The notes below the pieces were generated by a model that was not told the DNA's origin, searched no databases, and was given only the letters and a program-made list of their open reading frames with translations. A stretch of DNA of 64,000 nucleotides from the NCBI GenBank assembly GCA_012931725.1, contig CM022948.1, positions 60,146,549 to 60,210,548 on the forward strand, read 5' to 3'. Both the position numbers and the translations under genes were made by a program. This document shows positions 48,201 to 58,700 of the stretch, one piece after another (the stretch's first letter is position 1; every line of letters starts with the position of its first letter). The stretch comes from Litsea cubeba. Taxonomy: Eukaryota; Streptophyta; Magnoliopsida; Laurales; Lauraceae.

Positions 48201-51200
48201 CGGTAAGAAAAAGTTCGGCTATGAAGGTTGATGACCCACAAAGGGAAAGGAGTACGCCAAAGAAGACGTGGATTGAGGTAATAAAAATAGATATGAATAA
48301 GTGTAACTTATCTAAGAATTTGGCTCAAGATATATCAGAATGAAGAAACAGAATCCGTGTAGCTGACCCCAACATAGTTGGGACAAGGCTTTGATGATGA
48401 TGATGATGAATAGGAAATAGGGTTTTATCAAATTTCGTTTTAACAAAAAAAAGTTATAATTATGCAGTGATATGGGACCCATGTAATAAAAGGACTGCTA
48501 CGCGCCCCCTATCTTAGTTACCTTTGCAGAAAAAATCATATTCCAATGTTCTAGATTTTATGGAATTTTTTGCGAAACTTTTTCGAATCACACCGCTATG
48601 CCAGTACGTATCATCACTACCGCTGCATAGTGTTTTGGCAGCCTGCCGCTACCGCTATTTTCATCCTTAATTTGAAGTAACCGAGTATGATAGACTAGAA
48701 GAAACAAACTGTCTGATCTTACCCACTAAATTTGCATCAGGACCTTTCTAAACACCTATTTGACTGGCTAGTTGTCCAACCAGGGTTTCTACGCTACGGT
48801 CAATTCAGAAGCGAACCTCAGTTCAGATAATAGGATTAGGTATGCGTGTATGCCATGTGTAACATAAATGAGTTGCCACAGGCTGTAGGTTGCAGCACAT
48901 CAACACGATGTATCTAGACACATTGTATCTACTTTCTTCTCAATAAGAGCCCATGGAATAGTAGGAAAGTACTCTTGTTGCAACCAGAAGATTGCAGATC
49001 CGACTAACATTGCCTACAAAAAAGCATATATATCCTCTATAAAACAACACAAAGTAAACAGGAACTGTTGGACCTGAATATTGGAAGTCAACTTAACTAT
49101 AATGAAACCATGTGGAGTAAATGCCTACCTCCCAGTCAAGAACCGTGTCCTTAAGTTTTGCTCCACATTTTAGATCAGAACAACGTCGTGATGTCTCCTT
49201 CATTCCAATAGTCTCTACCTCGAAGTCTCGAACATATCTACATAACAATAAATTATGTCAAAAGATAAAAGCAACAATTAATTCAACCATTCTGCAATTG
49301 AACATCAAAACCATAGACAGGCTATAAACAAATCAAGCAGAGATAATAGTAAAGAGCGCATTGCATGTAGCCAGATTACAATCTGCTTAAATGTTTTGGC
49401 AGAAAGGATGGCATCACATTATATGGAATATTCTTTTATTAGAAAGAAAGATAAAAACATTAAAGATAGCGAGAACACAAGAATTTTACATATCCATTTG
49501 AGTAATGGAAAAGAATAATTTGCAAAAAAGCAAGTTGCCACTCTTCGCCAGTGTACCACTTCTTTTTTAGCTTGATCAAAAGAAAGAGGAAGACATTCAT
49601 GGACAAACATGGATGGGATACGGCTTTGATGATAATGACAATATTCATGGGCGAACAAAAAGTCCTGATCGTATTCCAAAACAAACATGGACAAACAAAA
49701 AGTCCTTGTGTTATTCAAAACAAGTGAAGTTTTCGTGGCTGTTTTCCACATTATATCCCATAAAATACACTTTTGAAATAACTTTCTAAGATGAGATGGC
49801 TTTTAAATGTTTCCTTAAAAAGCTTCAACCCCAAAATATCAAAGCAATCAAGGTAGACCACAAAGATCCTATCAGCGCCTAATTGATATGAACATGGAGA
49901 TGGGGATAACCTCACAACATTTAGTTTCAATAAATGCCGCGAAGGGGTGCACCTACATTTTCTAGGAAAAGCATCTGATCCCCATAAAATCCAAAATTAA
50001 AGCACCTGAAAGTTAATTTGAAGCCAAGCACCACCAAGGGTGCAGGATATTTGTGATCACCAATATTTTTTTATTTTCTTTAATAACCAAGGGTATCTCC
50101 CGCCAGGCCTAGTGCAGGAGCCTTTGGCCCTGAGCTCGAGAGACACTCGATTCTGGACAACCGATAACTAAACCCTAGGGGCACATGCAAACCCTCCAAT
50201 CCACATGCACCGGGTAAAACTATGGGAGGTATCTCCAAATATTATAACCTTTCTAGTAAAGATTTGTGATCACCAATATTATAACCTTTCTAGTAAAGAT
50301 ATATCAGAGATACATCGATTTCTTTTTCCTCAAACCCCAAAGTAATGGCAAATGAAAGAGATCGTCGAAGAATCTTTTGTTTGATCTTAAAAGCATGGTT
50401 TAAAAAATCAGAGGTTGAGGGTTCGAAACTGCACTACCACACTAGGGCCACAAGGAGATTTACCTGGCTCCCCATGGGCCCGTAGGAATTTTTCTAGCCC
50501 AAAGGGCTGGGACACCCTCCGTTATCAAAAAAAAAAAAAATCGACCAAGTTCAAGTCCGAGTCGACTCGGGCTCGGCCATGACTGAGTCGGGTTTCAGTG
50601 ACTCGGACGCGGCACCATAAAAAGGAAAATAAAAAACATGAGTCGTTTTGTAAATATGGTTTAAAAGAAGAGGAGCAATGTAAAAAAAAAAAAGGGTTTC
50701 AACCTATGATGCTCAAATATGGCATGGATACGGCTAGGATACGCCATAGACACGGAAAGGACATGGATTTTACACATAAAAAGTGAAGTATAGGATACGA
50801 TACAACACGATAGGTTGCCATGCATCATAGGTTTCAACCCTCGTTCAGCAAAAAGAGCGAAAGCGAGAGGGGAAAAGGGGGAGGGGGTGGGGGGATCTCC
50901 GTCATGCGTAAGCAACTCCACCTTGCCGTCCAATCTCTGCCCTCAATCGAAGAGATCTTTGTGGATTCGCCTCCTCAATCGAATTCGATCTCCACCGCTG
51001 CTCTATGCCTGAGCCGTTGCTGCTTCTATACGCATTTGTTGCTTCTCTGTGTTGCTGGTGTTGAGAGCTTGCTCAGGTATGCCGCTCTTCTCTTTTCTTC
51101 TTTCTTTCTTTCTTTTTTTCAATTTTTTGTCTGTTGTTGATCTTAGCCAAGCGAGCCAACCCACCTGCACCCCAATCGGCTAGGGCTTGGGACTACGTGG

Positions 51201-54200
51201 GGTTCCTTTTTTTATTTTTTTCTGTACTTTTTATAATTTTTTCGATCCACTGCAGTGCACACCCAACTAGCCCAAGTCTGGCTAGTCGACTCGGACTCGA
51301 ACCATGCTTAAAAGGCATGTGTGGCCGTCCATCTATAAGAAGATAATCAAGAAAGAGAATTTAAACCATGGTTAAAAAATGGGACTCGGGACCCGATTGG
51401 CCATGGGCCCATGGCCGAGTCCGAGTCGACTCGGCCGAGTCAGATCCAGTCCACTGGAATGCCCACAGGAAAAAAAAAAAAGAGAAAATTGTGTGGGTGC
51501 AAAAAAAGAGAAACAAAGGTCGGTTGGATGGGCTAAGGTTGTGAGTGTAGTGAAAAGAAGAAGAAGTGTACCAGGCACCTGCAAGCAGCCAGCAGTAGCA
51601 ATAGCAACACTGCAATAGCAGCCCTCACACCGCAAGTCTGCAACACTCCAACAACCAGCAAGCAACACTGCAACAACAGCCAGCAGCAGCAACAAGGCAG
51701 CAACAGTGACGTTTTCTTTTCTTTTCTTTTTTTGGAGAAGACAGTAACAGTGACCTTACAACAGCAATAGAAGTACAAAGTACAAAAAAGACCCACCTAG
51801 GTATGCTTTTTTTATTTTCAAATTCAAGGGCTTCTCTCTCTCCACTGCTGGCAAGCTGTACAAAAATTATTTGTTTATGTCCAGTCCTGTCCTTTCCTCT
51901 AGTCCCCTTCTTTTTCTTTTTTTCTTTTTTCTTACCGAGTTGACTCGTGAGACTCAAAATGAGTCCTGTGGGACTCGCCCGAGTCCCATACGACTCACCT
52001 GAGTCGCACTCATTCGAGTCCAAGTCCAAAGGCCATGATTTAAACTACCCAGGATAGCTTATGAGTGCTGCAAAAAATGAGTCCACATCAAAATACAAAA
52101 GAAGAAGATGATATATAAGCTTTTTGCATTCCGACCCATAAAACAAAACCTTAAATGTGAAAAGCCATGGCTCTCTGAGTGTCTCAAGGATACTTTGCAT
52201 TCAAATAAAGACCACAACTCTAAGGGAAACAAAAGAAATTCATGTCGTTGCATGTGAAGAACAGACAAATAGGTCAAAACAGTTGGCAAAGCTTTTGGAA
52301 ATGCCTTGGTGGAGATACCATCACTTGACCGAGCCCAAATTCAATCTTCTATTTCTCGATTTTAAACCCCTTTGAGACAACTAAGTTACGTCTATCATGG
52401 GACCTATAGGGTTTAGCATGAGCATCACTAGCAAAAGTCCCTTCCACATTGGGCTGGATTTAACTTTTGGTTTAGGATTGTGGACTGAGATCGGCCTCGG
52501 CCTGCGTAAACTTAAAGATCAACCAAAGCCCGAACCTGGCTGAACATTTTCTACACAATGGCACATAAGACTTACAAATAACCTGGGTCCAGTCCTATTT
52601 TGCAAGCCTAAGAGATAAATCTAACATGAATATTACACCCTATAACTAAAGGAGTTAGAAAGTACTTCTTTAGCAAAGTGATAGAGAGGAGTCATGGTCA
52701 TATTAATGCAAGTCTCATGTTGCTTAGAGCAAGGATCAAAATAGCGGTTGTGGTCGACGTAGCGGCCAGTGACCCAAACACTACGTAGCGAGCAATACGT
52801 AGCAGTTGCGGCGATACATAACAGCATAGCGGTGTGAATTTTTTAAGTGGTAAAAAATTTTGAATCTTGTTTAGCACCCAATCTTGTGTTTTTTAAATGA
52901 TTTGGAACCATATAAGAGAAACGACAACTTTAGGAAAGGCTAATGGAGATAAGAAATGGGAAAGACAGTTTTCTAAATTAAAAATGCTTGGCTTTACTAG
53001 GTTTTATTAGACCGTAGCGCCGCTATTTTTCAAAATAGCGTAGTGGCCGCTATTTTGAATCATGGCTCAGAGATGATCATCAGAAGTTAAATTACTTCCG
53101 CACTCCTATGTTGTCATAGGAATTCATAACCTTCACATTCACCAATACTTACGAAGTTTGTGAAACTCAATCTCCATTCTGATCTGCCTTATTGGCTATC
53201 GTTTATTCAGCCTTCCAAAGGTATCATGATCCGTCGGTTTATCGAGAAGCTATTAAAACTATTACTCCCCCCCCCCAAATTGATGTGGATCATCAAGAAG
53301 CATCAATTTGAACCCTAAAAAGTTGCGATAATTGAGAGGAAGGACTTCAGCAAATAGATCGGTGAGTTGTAGCTGGGATAAGATATAGGGGATCATAATA
53401 GTTTATCTTTATAATGTTCACAAATGAAATTATAATGAACTGTGATATGCTTTGCTTGTTCATGTTATTCTGGATGTGTTGTGAGTCTGATAGCACTTCT
53501 GTCAGCAGCATAGAGTCCTTAATATCGAAGCCCAATGATGTCAGAGCATGCAAAAAACACGGGTCGATATTTCAGCTTCTGTAAGTGACTTGAATATGCT
53601 ATCATATTTCTTACATTTTTGGAAATTTTCCTTACCAACTAGTTCTCAATCAACGAGTGTCAAGACATCCTGCCCAATCGACGTCAACATATGAAGTGAG
53701 TTGCAAAGAGGAATGATTTGGAAAGAAAATCCAACATCGTGAAGTTCCATGTACATATTGAATTATGCAAAGAATAACACTCAAGTGAATATGGCATGGA
53801 TTGAAGATAAACAGGCTAACTTAATCTAAATAGGAGATACCTGATCTAGTCATGGTGAGATGCATAAAATGGCCGACAAATATCATGTAAAGAACAGGAT
53901 CCTAAACAGGCTCCCCACTGTTCTTGCTATATTTGACATTTAGCTCCACTGGTGTATCAAATGGCTTTGCGCATGTCATTTGAGCCATGTCAATGAGATC
54001 CTTTGTGTATTTATGTCGAGAGATAAAGATACCAGTAGCAATTGGAGTAACTTCCAAACCAAGATAATAAGGTGCCCCAAATTTTTCATGCAAAAACGTG
54101 AATGCCAATGCTTTCCGCGAAAAAAAAAAAGGAAGCAATGCCAGAATTACTATCCCCAGAAATAAAAATATTATCAACGTGTACCAGAAGTATTAGTGTT

Positions 54201-55668
54201 GCCCTTGAATGACTTTCAAAGTAATAGAGTAGTGACAATTGCTCGATTTAAACCCATGTTTGAGAATTGTGGACCTAAATTTCTGAAACCATGCATGAGG
54301 ATAGCAGTGCTCTTAGGCCAGGCCAGCCTGAGCCTAATTCAGGCCCATGCTTTGGGTCGGGCTTGGATGTATAATCTAGGCCCGTCAGTATTTGGGCCGA
54401 GCTTGGATTAAGTGGTCAAAAGCCCAAAGCCCTGCCTGGCCTGGCCCGAGTAAGTAGTGCTTATAATGCTGAGATTAATTTGTCCAAACAATTTCTAGAA
54501 ATCCTGAACTGATAAAAAAAATCACAGTTCGGAAAGGCCCAGCCCAATTGACTAAATGAGCAAGCTCAAGCCTGACAGTTACTGCTGTTGTCGGGCTAGG
54601 GCATAATACAGGCATGTGTTTCCAAAGTTGGGTCGGGCCTGGATATGCCTCAATCCTACCCAACCCTACGTGACCCAACCCAGCCATTAGCACCCCTACA
54701 TGCGAAGCATGTTTGAGCCCACATAAAGATGGACGAAATCGACAAACATACGTAGTATTTGAAGCTGCATAACCTACAGGAGTCATATACATTGTTTTCT
54801 TGACATCTCCATGTAAGAATTCATTCCGTTTGTACTGTTATTTTTGCAGCAGGAGCAAATGTGATGCAAAGCCAATGAACCAATGCAACAAGACCAACGG
54901 CGCACAATCAATGCAAATATGATACTGAGCCAATCACCTTTGCTGAAAAGGTATGTGGATCTCGATGACATCATCTACCAACTTCCAAGGAGCAATGTAC
55001 AACTCACCCATCCAATAGTGAAAGCAAGATCCCCTTTCACAACCAGTTTTGTTGAGTCCAAGTTGACAGACTTCCTCAAGACCCACTACCCATCATTTAC
55101 CAAAATATTATATTAAGCTCATGAAATACTTGCTCTAATGTTTAAAAGATGCATATTTTTATAATATAACCTGTTATGAAACCGGTAGGACTTATCTGTA
55201 AACTTAAGGGGAAAAAAGGACTGTTTTGTATATACATGAAATACTCAGGGGTTTGTAAATAAGAGGAATACCAATAAACTATAAATAGATGTGGTCACCC
55301 CATCCTAGGGAACATGACTATCATCTTTATTTCTTCAAATCTCTCCTCTTCTTATTTGGTTCTCTTATATTCTAGTATAGGGGTTTTCCTTTCTTTGGCA
55401 AACAACCCTCTGAAACATTTTGGTTCTGATTTCAACCATGCTTTAAAACAAAATCCTTAATCAGTTCCAAATTCAAATATTTCAATCAAAGACAAGTTTC
55501 CCTGCCTTCATCTCTCTGGACCATTACTCTTATATATATGAGGAATGTTCATATGCATCCATCCCTCAGAGGAAAATCCATATATGATCATTTGCAGAAG
55601 AGGAATGTTCATGTGTAAAGAAGGAAAGCCATGTAAGTGTCCCTCACCCTACGGGATGCACATGAATA

Positions 55669-55752
<84 letters not shown>

Positions 55753-58700
55753 CATCCATCTGAGCCCAAATCCTCACTTTACCACCCAACCCCCAATTGA
55801 AACTCTTCCCCTATCTATATCTCTCACTCCCCTCTCTTTCTCCCTCTCTCTCGTCAGCCAAATCCTCCATCTCTTTCTCTCCAACTCCTCCCGTTTACAA
55901 TTTACACATGTCGCTTCAAAGCCTTTGGATTCTAAAGCCTCCCGCTATCTTTCGAGTTTTGCATTCACGCCAAGGATGGAAAACTCGTGACTCAAACTCG
56001 ACTCGTTCAATGCAAAAAAAAAAAAAAAAAAATCCTTTACTCGGATAGGGTCAACACATTGACTTGGGAGTCTTATTTTTAAAAAAATATATTTTAAAAA
56101 TGAATCCATTACTTATAAATATAAAAATACATTTATTTACATTCATTCATGATAATCGATTAAAATTAATAAATTTCTATATGCAGGAAAATTATTACAA
56201 TAAGAAAAATATTGCATACTATATAATTTGTTAGTTCAAATATTGAATGTAAAAGATCAAATATAAACTTCAATTTCCGGGGCATAATTTTTAAATTAAT
56301 AGCTCCAAACCTCTTCTTTTTTTTTTTTTTTTTTTTTGAATGGTAAAGAACTAATAATTGTAAATAGCTCCAAACCTCATGCATAATCACTTATTAATAA
56401 ACTTTAATTGTTTAAAATATGTGTATTAAATGGTTAGTAATGCAAACAACTTATTAAAATGAGATGACTCAGATGAGTCTCCCCTATTTCTAACTCGGTC
56501 TTTTCTCAAAAAGAGATGACTCGGGAGAGTCAAGAGCATCTCGGAGAGTTTTCCAACCATGATTCACAACATCTCTTGATTCATCTACAAACACAGTATC
56601 ATCTACAAATAACATGCACCAAGGTACCTCTTCTTGATTATGAGCAGTTAACTCATCCAAAATCAGTGCAAAGATAAGGGCTTAGGGTTGACCCCTGATG
56701 GAAACCTATAGTGACTGGGAACTCCCGTCTCTCCACAAGTAGTTCCCACATTCGTTGCTACTCCTTCATACATGTCTAATAATTTCAATATAACCTCTTG
56801 GAACATTTCTTTTATTTAAAACCTACCAAATTAAATATCTAGGTACCCTACCACAGGCTTTTTCTAGATCAATGAAGACTATGCAAATTTTTCCCCTTCA
56901 CTCGATATTTTTCCATTAATTCCCTAAGTGAGAAGATAGCTTCCATCGTTGACCTCCCTGGCATAAAACCAAATTGATTTTCAGATATCTTGGTCTTCTA
57001 TCTAAGTCTTTGCTCCATTACTCTCTCCCATAGTTTCATAGTATGACTCATAAGTTTAACCCCACAATTGTTGGTACAATTTTGTATCTCTCTCTTGTTC
57101 TTATAAATACGTACTACAACACTTTTTCTCCATTCATCCTGCATTTTCTTTGCAAATGGTTATAAAAAAAATAAAAATAAAAAATAGGCTCTGCAAAATC
57201 TTCAAAGAGCCCTCAAATCACTCCGCACTAACTGGTACAGGTCTTGGCTAATCTCTAGCTGATTGTGATAACGGTTGACTTCAACAGTATGGTTGGGTGC
57301 ATGGATCAAAATAACAGTTGCAGCAGGCGTAGCGGCCACTAGCCAAAACGCTATGTAGCGGGCGATACGTAGCGATTGCAACGATATGTAGCGGCATAGC
57401 AGTGTAAATTTTTTAAGTGGTCAAAAAACTCAAATGTCGTGTAGAAGCTAATCTTGTGTTTTTTAGTGATTTGGAACCATATAAGGATAGAAATAACTTT
57501 AGGAAAGGCTATTGAGGAGAAGAAATACACAAAATAATGTTTTAAATTAAAACTGCTTGGCTCTATTAGGTTTTAGACCGTATCGCCGCTATTTTCAAAA
57601 TAACATAGCAGCCTCAACCGCTACGGCCTATAATGCTTTTGAACCATGGTTGGGTGACATCATTGATAGCTTCCTACACCAAGTATGCTCTCTCCCCAGG
57701 ATCCTCACTCTGGCACCAAGATGAAAAGAAAGTTGAAGCAGTGAATGTTAATGATGACCCATCAAAGGCCCAATATCATGACCCATCTCTGTAAGCCCAA
57801 CACAATTATATATTACAGATTAAGTCAATGGTCATTACCGTGTACAAATCTTAGTTGCTATATTAGGAGATTCTCTTGATTGTAATTATGCATGATTGTA
57901 GCCCTAAATTGGCATTCTTAAATCTATATAAACCATGGTTGATCCTGAAAGAGGGAAACCAATTCAATCATTCTCTTCTTCCATTTATCTAATTCTCTTA
58001 TCAATTTGTGAGAATGACAGTGAATTGGGTATTACACTTCAAGCAAAGAAGAAAGAAGAGAGATGATAGAAGATTTAGGGAAGAGATATATTACACTTAG
58101 ACAGGTAGAACCTCCTTTTTTTTATTTTGGAAATGTTACACGTTGACAGGCATAACGTTCTTAGTTCTGATTCATACTAGAATAAAAACGGTGGAAAAAA
58201 AAAAACCCACATGACTACTGTAAAATACATGAAACATAAAATACTCAGTTTGGCTCTCTTCATGAACCAAAGGTAGCTGTTGAAAACTAAACTTACCAAT
58301 AACCTTCTAGTTACCTATCCAAAAAATTAAAAGATTTTATACTGTCGACAATTGTTGAAGGCTTGGAGGAATGTGACCCACCGACTCTGTTGGAAGAACC
58401 CCATTTTATTAAATATAAACAATACCATCCTTTTTCTTTTTTCTTTTTTGAGAATATTGCAGTGTTTTGCATCATTTAAAAGTGGGTTTCACGCCGATGC
58501 CTATAAGTTTGGCATTTACACCCTACTTCAAATATTGAATAGTTTAGTAGACATTAACAGAGAACCAATTTTTAGATTTTAGACAAGCTTTAAGCTTGCA
58601 TCAAGCACAAGCTTGATCTGCATTGTCAAGCCTAGTTAAACAAGCTTGATCATTTTAGTCAAGTCAGCTCAACTCTTCCACAAGTTTTATTCCAAGCCTA

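Larger units (their letters stand above)
44439..48669. mobile_element. hAT-like non-autonomous element, AGCGG family (4.2 kb with nested LINE)
   Basis: Exact 8-bp duplication ATTTGAAG at 44431-44438 and 48670-48677. The left end CAAGGATGAAAAAAGC and the right end, inverted (AAGGATGAAAATAGCGGTAG), match the AGCGG family. Subterminal GTAGCGG/CGTATC/CCGCTA motifs are dense at both ends (44460-44600 and 48570-48660). The interior holds a poly(C) tract (44757-44783), a minisatellite and a LINE. Without the LINE the element is about 1.26 kb, similar to the copy at 29261-30425. Confidence 0.82.
37962..49128 (-). other. SRT1: SRT1 intron of 11.2 kb
   Basis: Filled by a Helitron end (38731-38758), the chimeric LTR element (39235-44332) and a long hAT-like element with a nested LINE (44439-48669). 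No exon of another gene was seen. Confidence 0.8.
50394..51306. mobile_element. hAT-like element, GACTCGG family (913 bp with nested inserts)
   Basis: 8-bp duplication CTTAAAAG (50386-50393 and 51307-51314). Left end CATGGTTTAAAAAATC; right end inverted CATGGTTCGAGTCCGAGTCG. GAGTCGACTCGG motifs are repeated near both ends. It contains a SINE-like insert (about 50410-50540) and a second hAT-like element (50704-50830). The interior at 50900-51075 looks like exon plus splice donor sequence (see findings). Confidence 0.82.
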
